A DNA stretch of 64,000 nt, from NCBI RefSeq assembly GCF_039542905.1, contig NZ_BAABIS010000001.1, forward strand, positions 4,526,001 through 4,590,000, read 5' to 3'. Made by a program: the position numbers and the translations under genes. Positions 42,492 through 51,161 of this stretch are shown here, in pieces (position 1 is the first letter of the stretch; each line of letters opens with the position of its first letter). This DNA is from Kitasatospora terrestris (GTDB lineage: Bacteria > Actinomycetota > Actinomycetes > Streptomycetales > Streptomycetaceae). The notes under the pieces were generated by a model. That model was given only the letters and a program-made list of their open reading frames with translations, did not search any database and was not told the origin of the DNA.

Positions 42492-44693
42492 TCAGTCCCC
42501 ACCGGCCGTCGACAGCCGGTGCAGCAGCAGCACCGCGACGTCGTCCGGCCGCGAGTTCCGCTCCGTCACGTTCAGCGTGAGCAGGTCCGCCAGCCGGTCC
42601 AACGCCTCGTCAGGACCGCCCAGCACCGGCTCGCCGGTCTGCCGGGCCCACAGCTCCAGCCCGCCCAGCATCCGCTGCACCGACTCGTCGTAGTCCTCGT
42701 CCCGGACCTCGACCAGGCCGTCGGTGTACGCCAGCAGCGTCTCGCCGGCCGCCAGCCCACCCACCGCCAGCGGGTACTCCGCCCACGGCTCCACCCCGAG
42801 CGGCGGACCGCCCGGCAGGTCCAGCTCGGACGCCTTCCCGTCGGAGATCCGCACCGGCGGCGGATGCCCGGCCCGCGCCCCGCGCAGCGTCCCGTCTGCC
42901 GGATCCAGCGTCAGGTACAGGCAGGTCGCGAAGAGGTCGGTGTCCAGCTCCGCCAGCAGCCGGCTGGTCCTGGCCAGCGTCGCCGCCGGGTCGTGCCCGT
43001 CCGTGGCGTACGCCCGCAGCCCGCTGCGCAGCTGGCCCATCACCGCGGTGGCCTCGGCGTTGTGGCCCTGCACGTCGCCGATCACCAGCCCGACCCGGCC
43101 GTCCGGCAGCCGCAGCAGGTCGTACCAGTCGCCGCCGATCTGCATGCCCTCGGTGGACGGCAGGTACCGGGCCGCCGACGCCACGCCGGGCAGCCGGGGC
43201 AGGGAGCGCGGCAGCATCGCGCGCTGCAGCTCGGTCGCCCGGTGGTGGTGGATGTCGTACAGCCGGGCGCGCTCCAGGGTCTGCGCCAGGATGCCGGCGA
43301 AGGCCGAGTACATGGTGCGGTCCTCGCGGCCGAAGACCCGCTCGGTGGCGAAGGTGATCAGGCAGGAGCCGACCTGCCGGCCGGAGGCCACCAGCGGCAG
43401 CACCGCCCAGGCCGCCGGGGCCAGCGGATTGCCGGTGGCCCGCCCGCCCGGCTCGCTGAACAGCGGGGTGGCCCGGCTCAGCGCGTGCTCCATCACCCCG
43501 GAGGACAGCTCGTGCAGCCGGTTCAGCTCGGTGCGGTACGGCCCGCCGAACACCGCGGGGGAGACCGGCAGCAGCCGGCCCTCGTCCACCAGGTCCAGCA
43601 CCACGCTGGCCGCGCCGAGGGCCGGCCGGGCTATGTCGGTCAGCGCCGTGGTCACCTCGCGCACCGTGACCGCCCGGGACAGCGCCCGGGTCAGCGCCAG
43701 CAGCAGCGCGGTGCGGGCGCCCACCGTCGGCGTCGCGCCCTGCGGCGCGGCGGCCGGCTCGGGCCGCTCCACCCGGGCCCGGTCGGTCAGCAGCCCGGCC
43801 ACCCGGACGGGCCGCTGGTGGATGTCCAGCATCACCTCGCCCGACTCGTCCACCCGCGCGACCGTCCCGTCGGGCCGCACCACCCGGTAGCTCAGCCGGT
43901 AGGGGCCGCCGGCGGCCAGCGCCTCGGCCATCCCCGCCTGGAGGTCGGGCAGGTCCTCCGGGTGCACCACCCGGGCCAGGTCGGGCGCCTGGGCGCTGGG
44001 CCGCTCCGGCAGCGGCAGGCCGATCACCTGGTAGGCGCGGGCGTCCCAGGTGGTCTCCCCGGTCACCAGGTCCCGCTCGAACGCCCCGGCCCCCGCCGCC
44101 CGCACGGCCAGCGCCAGCAGTTGGGGGTCCACCGGCCGCGGCTCGGCCCGGATGCCGTCGGGCACCGGGCCGGCGGCCGCGTGCACGTGGTCGATCAGGT
44201 GCGACAGCCGGGTCGCGCAGGCCTCCGCGAGGGTCTCCAGGGTGTCGAGGTCGCGGCGCGGCACGGTGCCCCGGTGGGCCAGCGCCAGCGCCAGCGCCCC
44301 GATCGGGTCGCCGTCCACCACCAGCGGCATCACCGCCAGCGCGACCAGTCCGGTGCCCCGGCCGGCGTTGGTGTCCGGGTAGTCGGCGCTGGTCTGCTCC
44401 GGGCTGAGCAGCACCGTCTCGCGCCGCCGCAGGGCCAGTGCCGCCGGCAGGTCGCCGGCCGGGTCGACCACGCCGTAGCGTTCGTGCGCCCACTCCGGCA
44501 GGCTGTCGGAGGCCGCCAGGCGCAGCATCCCGGCGGAGTCCAGCAGGTAGAGCGCGGACCCCTCGCGGGTGATCCAGCTCGGCCCCTCCAGCAGGACCGT
44601 CCCGAGCAGCTCGGTCGCGCTCGACGCGCGCAGCAGCAGCCGGACGCAGCGCAGCTCGGTCCGGGTGGCGCGGCGGTTCGAGGTCAGGTCCAT
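42492..44693 (-). CDS. PP2C/SpoIIE-type phosphatase with GAF and PAS domains
   Basis: The 733-residue protein has an N-terminal GAF region (residues about 20-165), a PAS domain near 195-300 (GAFERDLVTGETTWDARAYQ, HPEDLPDLQAGMAEAL), a second GAF domain near 325-475, and a SpoIIE phosphatase domain with IGGDWYDLLRLPDGRVGLVI, GDVQGHNAEAT and LAYTDGLVEVRDED. Such proteins dephosphorylate anti-sigma-factor antagonists in response to signals. No anti-sigma partner lies in the window. ATG 44693 is the start. Confidence 0.92.
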   Translation of the reverse strand: MDLTSNRRATRTELRCVRLLLRASSATELLGTVLLEGPSWITREGSALYLLDSAGMLRLAASDSLPEWAHERYGVVDPAGDLPAALALRRRETVLLSPEQTSADYPDTNAGRGTGLVALAVMPLVVDGDPIGALALALAHRGTVPRRDLDTLETLAEACATRLSHLIDHVHAAAGPVPDGIRAEPRPVDPQLLALAVRAAGAGAFERDLVTGETTWDARAYQVIGLPLPERPSAQAPDLARVVHPEDLPDLQAGMAEALAAGGPYRLSYRVVRPDGTVARVDESGEVMLDIHQRPVRVAGLLTDRARVERPEPAAAPQGATPTVGARTALLLALTRALSRAVTVREVTTALTDIARPALGAASVVLDLVDEGRLLPVSPAVFGGPYRTELNRLHELSSGVMEHALSRATPLFSEPGGRATGNPLAPAAWAVLPLVASGRQVGSCLITFATERVFGREDRTMYSAFAGILAQTLERARLYDIHHHRATELQRAMLPRSLPRLPGVASAARYLPSTEGMQIGGDWYDLLRLPDGRVGLVIGDVQGHNAEATAVMGQLRSGLRAYATDGHDPAATLARTSRLLAELDTDLFATCLYLTLDPADGTLRGARAGHPPPVRISDGKASELDLPGGPPLGVEPWAEYPLAVGGLAAGETLLAYTDGLVEVRDEDYDESVQRMLGGLELWARQTGEPVLGGPDEALDRLADLLTLNVTERNSRPDDVAVLLLHRLSTAGGD

Positions 44694-44800
44694 GGCGGTA
44701 CCAGGCCCTTCCGGTCGTGCCGCGCGCCGCGTGCGCCTTCACTGTTGCTGAACATCCTATTGACAGATCGCTCACCCGGCCGGTTGCGAACCACCGGGTC

Positions 44801-45934
44801 TCAGGCGCCCGCTCCCAGCCGGCGCACCACGATCACCGAGCGGTCGTCCTGCACGTCCGGGGCCACCGTCCGCACCAGCGTCTGCGCCGGGTCCCCGGTC
44901 CCGCCGTACCGCAGCAGCGGCGCCGCGGCCGCCAGCAGCCGGTCGATGCCCTCGTCGATGTCCTCGCCCGGGACCTCCACCAGCCCGTCGCTGTACAGCA
45001 GCAGCGAGTCCCCGAGCGCCAGGCGCCCCCGCTGCGGCGGGTACGGCACGGAGGCCAGCACCCCCAGCGCCGGGCCGCCGACCCCCGCCCGCAGCCAGCT
45101 GCCGCCGCCGGCCCGGCAGTACTGCACGGCCGGCGGGTGCCCCGCGTTGAACACCCGGTACCGCCCGTCCGACGGCCGGATCGCCAGGTGCACCGCGGTG
45201 GCGAAGGCGTCCTCCCAGTCCAGCTTGGCCAGGTAGTCGTTGGCGGCGGGCAGGAACCGCTCCGGCTCCACCGAGCCGAGCAGCGTCGCGAACGCCCCCG
45301 ACAGGTGTATCGACCGGGCGGCCGCCCGGCTGCCCTTGCCGGAGACGTCCACCAGGACCACCTCCAGCAGGTCCCGCTCCGGCTGGTGCGCGGCGAGCAG
45401 GAAGTCACCGGAGAACAGCGTGCCCCGCACCGGCGACACCGCCTGGTGGAACCGCCAGTCCAGCAGCCCGTCGGGCAGCCGCCCGAGCGCCAGGGCGTGC
45501 TCGGCGAGCTCGACCAGCATGGTGTCGCCGCGCAGGCCGCGCAGGCCCAGCCGGGTCCGGTAGCGCGAGGTGGCCAGCACCAGCGCCGCCGCCGACGCGA
45601 TCACCAGCACCGACCCCGGCCGCACCCCGTACGGCTGCCGCAGCAGCCCGTCGGCGACCAGGCAGAGCGCGACGGCGCCGATCAGCAGGTACTGCCGGTG
45701 GACGTGCAGCAGGTAGCCGCCGAGGATCACCGGGAAGACCAGCGCGGACGGCGGGCACAGATCGGGCTTCAGGATCGCCAGCCAGGTGAGGGTGGACGAG
45801 AGCACCACCAGCACGGCCAGCGCGGCCCGCTCGGCGGCCGGGTCGCCGTCCAGCAGCCGGCTCAGCCACCGCCCGAGCGGGCTGCGGCGCAGCCGCGCGC
45901 CGGCCCTCCTGGCGACGGTGGTGACTGCGGGCAC
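44801..45934 (-). CDS. Membrane-anchored SpoIIE-type PP2C phosphatase
   Basis: The 377-residue protein (GTG 45934) has several membrane helices in the first 125 residues (ALAVLVVLSSTLTWLAIL, YLLIGAVALCLVADGLL, SVLVIASAAALVLAT). A SpoIIE domain follows, with LFSGDFLLAAHQPERDLLEV, VDVSGKGSRAAARS and LLLYSDGLVEVPGEDIDEG. It is one of a common streptomycete group of membrane phosphatases thought to control sigma-factor switching. It lies 107 bp upstream of the GAF/PAS phosphatase gene. Confidence 0.92.
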   Translation of the reverse strand: MPAVTTVARRAGARLRRSPLGRWLSRLLDGDPAAERAALAVLVVLSSTLTWLAILKPDLCPPSALVFPVILGGYLLHVHRQYLLIGAVALCLVADGLLRQPYGVRPGSVLVIASAAALVLATSRYRTRLGLRGLRGDTMLVELAEHALALGRLPDGLLDWRFHQAVSPVRGTLFSGDFLLAAHQPERDLLEVVLVDVSGKGSRAAARSIHLSGAFATLLGSVEPERFLPAANDYLAKLDWEDAFATAVHLAIRPSDGRYRVFNAGHPPAVQYCRAGGGSWLRAGVGGPALGVLASVPYPPQRGRLALGDSLLLYSDGLVEVPGEDIDEGIDRLLAAAAPLLRYGGTGDPAQTLVRTVAPDVQDDRSVIVVRRLGAGA

Positions 45935-46088
45935 GGCACCTCCGCCGGTACGCGGGCACAGGCCGCTGACGATCCGCTGGTTCAGCTCAATTTATCGCCG
46001 AATGTCCGGATAGTCGTACTTGTGCCGCTTCCCGCGCGGGTCGACGGGCCGGGTTCCCGTGCCGTTCCCCGTGCCGGGCCCCCGTCCG

Positions 46089-46301
46089 TTACTGCCCGTC
46101 CACCTCGCCGTAGCCGGGCTGCGGGCGCGCCGCCACCGGGCGCAGCGTGCGCAGGCCGCGCAGCACCGCGAACGCCCGGCGGAGCTCACCGACCGGGGTG
46201 CTGCGCGGTTCGGCCGCCGGGGCGGGCTCCGGGTCGAGCGGGCGGCGGGGTGCCGGGACCAGGCCGGTGACGGGCTCGGTGTGCTGCGCCGTCTGCGTCA
46301 T
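46089..46301 (-). CDS. Small hypothetical protein
   Basis: The 70-residue ORF starts at ATG 46301 with GGAGGACAGGA 6 bases upstream. The sequence is Pro/Arg/Ala-rich with one possible helix (VGELRRAFAVLRGLRTL). No signal peptide or known domain is visible. The good RBS is the main support. Confidence 0.5.
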   Translation of the reverse strand: MTQTAQHTEPVTGLVPAPRRPLDPEPAPAAEPRSTPVGELRRAFAVLRGLRTLRPVAARPQPGYGEVDGQ

Positions 46302-46431
46302 CGTTCCTGTCCTCCGTGCTGCCGCCGGGTGAGCTGACGGGTCGTGGGTCGACCCGACTGTAGTACTTCCCGCTGGGCTGACAGTCTTACGCGTGAACGG
46401 TGACGGAACGGTATCGAAGGCAATCCGAAGA

Positions 46432-46472
46432 CGTACCGGCGCGCGCCCCTGCCGGAGGCGCGCGCCGGTACG
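46432..46472 (-). terminator. Perfect 14-bp GC hairpin behind the small secreted protein gene
   Basis: Arms CGTACCGGCGCGCG and CGCGCGCCGGTACG pair without mismatch, and two further CC/GG pairs extend the stem to 16 bp with a 9-base loop. It begins 6 bp past the stop of the gene at 46479 and has no U tract. Confidence 0.8.
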
Positions 46473-46478
46473 CGGGCC

Positions 46479-46673
46479 TCAGGCCTGGAGGTCGGGCAGC
46501 TCCGGGGTGACGGTCTCGACCCGGTCGAGGCCGAGCGGCAGGTCGGGGGCGGTGATCGCGTCGGTCAGCGGGCCCGCGGGCACCTGCGGGACGGCGTGCG
46601 CGCTGGGGGCGGTCAGGGAGGCCACCACACCGACGGCGAGCGAGGCAAAGGCGAGCATCGAGCGCTTCTTCAT
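46479..46673 (-). CDS. Small secreted protein, 64 residues
   Basis: The ORF starts at ATG 46673 with a typical Sec signal peptide (KKRSMLAFASLAVGVVASL, predicted cut after SAHA). The mature part is about 37 residues, rich in Pro, Leu and Asp (PDLPLGLDRVETVTPELPDL). No cysteine is present, so it is not a chaplin. It is followed at once by a strong terminator. It may be an extracellular or wall-associated peptide. Confidence 0.65.
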   Translation of the reverse strand: MKKRSMLAFASLAVGVVASLTAPSAHAVPQVPAGPLTDAITAPDLPLGLDRVETVTPELPDLQA

Positions 46674-46726
46674 GCCCTGCCCAACGCCCGTCCGGCGCAT
46701 CGGTCACGGCCTCCGGGCCCCGCGGC

Positions 46727-47293
46727 TCACGGCCAGGAGCGCAGGCCCTCGGTGAGCACCCGGGTCATCCGGTCCAGCGTCACCGCCCGGTCCTCGGCCA
46801 GTCGGAACGCGCCGCCGGTGGCGAGCGAGGCGAACCCGTGTGCCATCGCCCGCACCGTCCGGGTCGCGTGGATCGCCTCCGCGCCGTCCAGCCCGTAGCC
46901 GGCCAGCACCCGCAGCACCACCTCCACCAGCCGGGTGGCGGCCGCCAGCTGCTCCGGGTCGTCCTCCTGCGGCGCCTGCGGCACCGCCGCGTACCGCCGC
47001 GGGTGCTCGGTGGCGTAGGCCGCGTACGCCGCCATCAGCGCGGCCACCGCCGCGTCGCCGGAGCGGCCGAGCGCCGCGTCCGCCAGCCGGTCGGCCAGCT
47101 CGCCGGTGACCCGGACGGCGACCAGCCGGCGCAGCTCGGCCAGGCCGCCGGGGACGTGCTTGTACAGCGAGGGCGTGGCCACGCCGGCCCGGCCGGCCAC
47201 GGCGGCCAGCGTGAGCTCCTGGACACCGTGCTCGTCGACCAGCTCCAGCGCCCGGTCGACCACGGCGGCGGGGGTGAGTCCGACCCGGGGCAT
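46727..47293 (-). CDS. TetR-family regulator of the adjacent hydrolase
   Basis: The 188-residue protein has a TetR HTH (LTLAAVAGRAGVATPSLYKH) and a TetR_C-like WHG domain (PRRYAAVPQAPQEDDPEQLA). Its start overlaps the stop of the hydrolase gene (ATGA), so both are in one operon. The perfect palindrome upstream of the hydrolase is its probable operator, giving negative autoregulation. Confidence 0.9.
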   Translation of the reverse strand: MPRVGLTPAAVVDRALELVDEHGVQELTLAAVAGRAGVATPSLYKHVPGGLAELRRLVAVRVTGELADRLADAALGRSGDAAVAALMAAYAAYATEHPRRYAAVPQAPQEDDPEQLAAATRLVEVVLRVLAGYGLDGAEAIHATRTVRAMAHGFASLATGGAFRLAEDRAVTLDRMTRVLTEGLRSWP

Positions 47294-48111
47294 CAGGCGA
47301 CCTCCGCCAGGAACGGGAGCAGCGCGGCGGCGACGGCCTGCGGGTGGCCGGCCATCGGGTAGTGGCCGCCGCCCTCGATCATCACCTTGCGGCCGTTCAG
47401 CGCCGCCGCCTGGCGGTCGGCCACCAGCTCCGGGTCCGGGAAGTCGGGGTCCTCGGTGCCCATCAGCACCAGCGCCGGGCACCGGACCGCCGCCGACCAG
47501 CCGACCGGCGCCGAGTCGCCGGAGAGGTAACCGGCCAGCGCGACCTTGCGGTGCGGCTCGCGCAGCATCGCCGACAGGCCCGCCCGGTACGCGTCGAAGT
47601 CGGCCGGGCGCTCGGTCGGGAAGTAGAACTTCTGCAGCGTGCCCCACACCCCGGGGAACGCCTTGACCACCGGGCCGACCACGCCGAACAACGCCTTCTG
47701 GAAGGCGTTCAGCGGCAGGTTCTCGATGAACGCGTCGATCAGCACCACGCCGGCCGCCCGCTCCGGCGCCAGCCCGGCCGCCTTCACCACGGTCGCGCCG
47801 GTGTACGAGCTGCCGGCCAGCACGGCCCGCTCGATGCCCAGGTGGTCGAGCAGGGCGAGCAGGTCGGCGGCGATCGCGGCCGGGGAGTAGTCGACGAACT
47901 CGGCCGAGGACTCGCCCATGCCGCGCAGGTCCATGGTGATCACCCGGTGGCCGGCCGCGGTGAGCAGCGGGACCAGGTGCCGGTAGGCGGCCCGCTGGTC
48001 GAGCATGCCCGGGAGCAGGACGACCGGCAGTCCCTCGCCCGGGGTGTCGTCGAACGCGATCCGGCCGCCGGGGACGTCGAAGAAGCGGGTGGGGGTGGTC
48101 GTGGAGCTCAT
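47293..48111 (-). CDS. Alpha/beta hydrolase
   Basis: The 272-residue protein follows the alpha/beta hydrolase pattern: VVLLPGMLDQRAAYRHLVPL (oxyanion region), MDLRGMGESSAEF, the nucleophile region VLAGSSYTGATVVKAAGL, the Asp in LMGTEDPDFPDPEL and the His in GGGHYPMAGHP. The nucleophile elbow is GSSYTG rather than the usual GxSxG. The substrate is unknown. It shares an operon with a TetR gene. Confidence 0.88.
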   Translation of the reverse strand: MSSTTTPTRFFDVPGGRIAFDDTPGEGLPVVLLPGMLDQRAAYRHLVPLLTAAGHRVITMDLRGMGESSAEFVDYSPAAIAADLLALLDHLGIERAVLAGSSYTGATVVKAAGLAPERAAGVVLIDAFIENLPLNAFQKALFGVVGPVVKAFPGVWGTLQKFYFPTERPADFDAYRAGLSAMLREPHRKVALAGYLSGDSAPVGWSAAVRCPALVLMGTEDPDFPDPELVADRQAAALNGRKVMIEGGGHYPMAGHPQAVAAALLPFLAEVA

Positions 48112-48167
48112 CGCGGGCCTCCTGCGGGCTGCGTGCGTCGGCGGTGCCGATTGCTGTTAGCCATAAA

Positions 48168-48188
48168 GCTAAGGCTAATAGCCTTAGC
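48168..48188. promoter_or_regulatory. Perfect 21-bp palindrome upstream of the hydrolase-TetR operon
   Basis: GCTAAGGCTA-A-TAGCCTTAGC is a perfect 10-1-10 inverted repeat 57 bp upstream of the hydrolase start. A partial extra half-site (TTAGCC) lies at 48157-48162. It is AT-richer than its surroundings and is a strong candidate for the TetR operator. Confidence 0.8.
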
Positions 48189-48350
48189 CGTCAACCCCTC
48201 CGTCGGGCCCGTCGAATCATCACAAATCGCCCACAGGTCGTCAGGAGGGCATCACTGCCTCTCCCGAGACGCTTGGAAACAGGGGGTCCATAGGATTAAC
48301 GTTTGATAACGCAGCGCGGTCGGCAACGCCGTACCCACACGGCACCGCGC

Positions 48351-48511
48351 GCGGTCGCCTAATCCACCGGGCCGCCCCCTCGCGGGCGCGCCCAGGAGCC
48401 GGGGAACCACGTTCCCTGGGGTGAATCGGCCAGGCCCCCGGGCCACCGGCCGTAGGAGACCTTCCACCTCCGAACCCGTCAGCTAACCCGGTCGGCGAGA
48501 GGGAAGGAAGG
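48351..48511 (+). ncRNA. c-di-AMP riboswitch (ydaO/yuaA class)
   Basis: The region contains conserved parts of the ydaO class in the right order: GGAGCCGGGGAACCA, TGGGGTGAATC, GTAGGAGACCTTCC and CCGAACCCGTCAGCTAACCC, then GGTCGGCGAGAGGGAAGGA. This class switches genes off when c-di-AMP is high and in streptomycetes precedes cell-wall hydrolase genes. It ends 12 bases before the GTG start of an M23 peptidase, which matches. Confidence 0.92.
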
Positions 48512-48522
48512 AGTGCGCCCCC

Positions 48523-49317
48523 GTGGCGTCCACCCAGACCGCTGACAGCTCCGGCGCAGCCACCAGCCTGCTCGACCACCCGACCGGGCACGACACCCGG
48601 CACCGGCTGCCCCGGCAGTCCCGCGGCACCGGCCCGCTGCTCGGCGTCACCGCGATGACCGCCGCGCTCGGCGCCACCGGCTTCGCCGCCGCCCCGGCCG
48701 GCCACGCCGCGGACGCACCCGCCGCCCCCTCCGTCACCGCCCCCGACGAGGCCTCCGGGACCGTCCTGTCCGCCGACCCCGGACTCGCCCTCGCCGCCCG
48801 CATCCAGCAGCAGGCCGACGGCCGGCGCACCGCCGCCGACGAGTCCGCCCGGATCGCCGCCGCCCAGGAGGCCGAGGCCAGGCGCGCCGCGCAGGAGGCC
48901 GCGGTCCCCCTCGGCGACCACGCCCTGCCGGTCACCGGCTACCGCCTCGCCGCGCAGTTCGCCCAGGCCGGCGCGCACTGGGCCCACCTGCACACCGGCC
49001 TCGACTTCGCCGCCCGCACCGGCACCCCGGTCACCGCCGTCACCGGCGGCACCGTCACCTCCGCCGGCTGGTCCGGCCCGTACGGCTACCGGGTGATCCA
49101 GACCCTGCCCGACGGCACCGAGCTCTGGTACTGCCACCTCGCCCGGATCACCACCCCGGCCGGCCCCGTCACCACCGGCACCGTGCTCGGCACCGTCGGC
49201 GCCACCGGCAACGTCACCGGCGTCACCGGTCCCCACCTCCACCTGGAGGTCCGCCCCGACGGCGCCGCCCCGATCGACCCGCTCACCTGGCTCGGATCGC
49301 ACGGCCTCACCCCGTAG
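48523..49317 (+). CDS. Secreted M23-family peptidoglycan endopeptidase
   Basis: The 264-residue protein has an N-terminal export region with a hydrophobic stretch (PLLGVTAMTAALGATGFAAA), an Ala/Gln-rich linker and a LytM/M23 domain with the zinc ligands HTGLDFAARTGTPV and HLHLEVRPDG. It should cut peptide cross-links in peptidoglycan outside the membrane. The c-di-AMP riboswitch just upstream ties its expression to the second messenger that monitors turgor and wall state. GTG 48523 has AAGGAG 10 bases upstream. Confidence 0.92.
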   Translation: MASTQTADSSGAATSLLDHPTGHDTRHRLPRQSRGTGPLLGVTAMTAALGATGFAAAPAGHAADAPAAPSVTAPDEASGTVLSADPGLALAARIQQQADGRRTAADESARIAAAQEAEARRAAQEAAVPLGDHALPVTGYRLAAQFAQAGAHWAHLHTGLDFAARTGTPVTAVTGGTVTSAGWSGPYGYRVIQTLPDGTELWYCHLARITTPAGPVTTGTVLGTVGATGNVTGVTGPHLHLEVRPDGAAPIDPLTWLGSHGLTP

Positions 49318-49535
49318 CCGCTCCCGACGGCAGCCGGGCCGCGGCCCCTTCCCCGCGCCCGGCCCGTCGGACCCGGCCCGGAGCCCGCCCTGACCGGCTC
49401 CGTGCGCAGGCTCTGTCCGGCCCGGTCCGCTCCGTGCGCAGGGCCCCTCCGGCCGGACGGCGCCGGACCGCTCGCGGGTTCCGCCCTCCGCGCGGCCACC
49501 CGCCGCCGTCCGGTGCCGTCCGGCCCGCTCCCGGC

Positions 49536-50414
49536 TCAGCCCTCGCCGGGCTCGTCCCGCTCCGCGAGGTAGGCCTCGATGTCCCCGGGGCCCGGCTCCG
49601 GCGCCAGGTCCGGGTACTCCGCCACCAGCAGCGCCGCCAGCCCCGGGCTCGTCCACTCCCCGTACAGCCGCAGCGCCTCCGCCTCCACCGCGGCCTCGAA
49701 CCCGTCGAAGTCCCCGGCCAGCTCCTCCGGCATCGGCAGCCCGCGCGCGGTCAGCTCCGCCAGGTTCCGGTAGCTGCGCTGCATCAGCCCCTGCTCCAGC
49801 AGCCGCCGCGCGCCGTCCGTCGCCATGCCGACCAGCAGCAGCCGCGCCGCGTCCCACTCCTCCTGGCCCTCGGCCGCCACCAGTCCGGGCGCGGTCGCGT
49901 ACCGCCCCAGCCGCTCCTCCTCCGGCAGCTCCCGGAACCCGTCCAGCCAAGCCCGCACCGCGCCCCCGTCCGCCGGGTCGATCCCGTCGGCCCGCAGCAG
50001 CAGGGTGTACAGGCGCGGCCAGGTGACCAGGTCGGCCCGGCGCAGCAGCCCGCAGAGCACCTCGCCCTGCCACTCCGCCTCCTCGTGCAGCCGCTCCCAC
50101 CGCTTGGCGTTCAGCCGGCGGGCCGCCCGCTGACGGTCGATCAGCAGCCGGACGGCCTCGCCGTACGCCTCGTACGCCCCGGGCTCGTCCACCGGCTGCA
50201 CGTACAGGTACAGGCGCTCGTAAAGCAGTTGCTCCAGCTGGGCGGAGTTCAGCTCGGGGTAGCCGTCGTGCAGCCGGGCGCCGCCCAGCTCCAGCAGGGT
50301 CAGCACGGTCCGCAGCGCCCCGTCCGGCACCGGCGGGCGGCCCTCCTCCCCGGCCCAGGCCAGCAGCTCGGCGGTGCGGGTGCGCGGGCTGAGCCGCAGG
50401 TCCTCGTCAGTCAC
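49536..50414 (-). CDS. Conserved hypothetical helical protein
   Basis: The 292-residue protein (GTG 50414, VTDEDLRLSPRTRTAELLAW) is acidic and mostly helical, with repeated Leu/Glu patterns (LEQLLYERLYLYVQPVDEPG, GFRELPEEERLGRYATAPGL). No enzyme motif, membrane segment or signal peptide is seen. It is divergent from an acetyltransferase gene. The real start could be upstream, but that extension is short. Confidence 0.65.
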   Translation of the reverse strand: MTDEDLRLSPRTRTAELLAWAGEEGRPPVPDGALRTVLTLLELGGARLHDGYPELNSAQLEQLLYERLYLYVQPVDEPGAYEAYGEAVRLLIDRQRAARRLNAKRWERLHEEAEWQGEVLCGLLRRADLVTWPRLYTLLLRADGIDPADGGAVRAWLDGFRELPEEERLGRYATAPGLVAAEGQEEWDAARLLLVGMATDGARRLLEQGLMQRSYRNLAELTARGLPMPEELAGDFDGFEAAVEAEALRLYGEWTSPGLAALLVAEYPDLAPEPGPGDIEAYLAERDEPGEG

Positions 50415-50473
50415 CCAGGTACGGTAACCGGCTCCGCCGACCCCGCTCACCTGCGGCGGTAGGGTCGGGGCCC

Positions 50474-51052
50474 ATGGAACTCATCCGGCTGACGGGACCG
50501 CGCCTGATCTGTCGCGAGTACCGGCAGACGCCCGAGGAGGCCGAGGCGCTGCACGCGGTCTTCGGCGACCCGCAGACCGCCCGGTACCTGCCGTTCGAGC
50601 CGCGCGGCGTCGAGGAGTGCGCCGACCAGATCGGCCACTACCTGGAGGAGGCGGAGCGCGAGCCGCGCACCTACTACCGCCTGGCGGTGGTGCCGCTCGC
50701 CGACGCCGGGGACGACGGCGAGGGCGGGGTGCCGATCGGGCAGGCGGCGTTCACCCGGGACGGGGACACCGCCGCGTTCGTCGGGTACGCGCTGCGCCGG
50801 GACACCTGGGGCCGGGGGTACGCGGGCGAGATCACCGAACTGCTCTGCGGGTTCGGCTTCCGGACGCTCGGCCTGCACCGGCTGGCCGCCCGCATCGACC
50901 CGGACAACACCGCCTCCGCGCGGGTGGTGGAGCGGGCCGGCTTCCGGCTGGAGGGCCGGATCCGGCACGAGCTGCGGGTCGGCGGGAGCTGGCGCGACTC
51001 GCTCCAGTACTCCCTGCTCGAACCGGAGTGGGCGGCAGCCCGCACCACCTGA
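50474..51052 (+). CDS. GNAT-family N-acetyltransferase
   Basis: The 192-residue protein has the RimJ/RimL-like layout: ELIRLTGPRLICREYRQTPE, IGQAAFTRDGDTAAFVGYAL, RRDTWGRGYAGEITELLCGF (acetyl-CoA loop, RxxGxG/A form) and LAARIDPDNTASARVVERAG. It acetylates an amine, perhaps of a small molecule or protein N-terminus. ATG 50474 is the first good start. Confidence 0.88.
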   Translation: MELIRLTGPRLICREYRQTPEEAEALHAVFGDPQTARYLPFEPRGVEECADQIGHYLEEAEREPRTYYRLAVVPLADAGDDGEGGVPIGQAAFTRDGDTAAFVGYALRRDTWGRGYAGEITELLCGFGFRTLGLHRLAARIDPDNTASARVVERAGFRLEGRIRHELRVGGSWRDSLQYSLLEPEWAAARTT

Positions 51053-51161
51053 GGGGGTGGGGACAACCCCACCCCGAAGTCGGCAGCAGGCTTCATTCCG
51101 CCGACCCTCCCCGCTCGGGCACCGTTGCACCGTGAGCAGTCACGACGCCGAGGGGCCCGAC

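Noticed and set aside
49318..49535. Possible small gene between the M23 gene and the next gene
   Set aside because: Only GC-rich sequence with a repeated CTCCGTGCGCAGG element; no frame has a good start or pattern.
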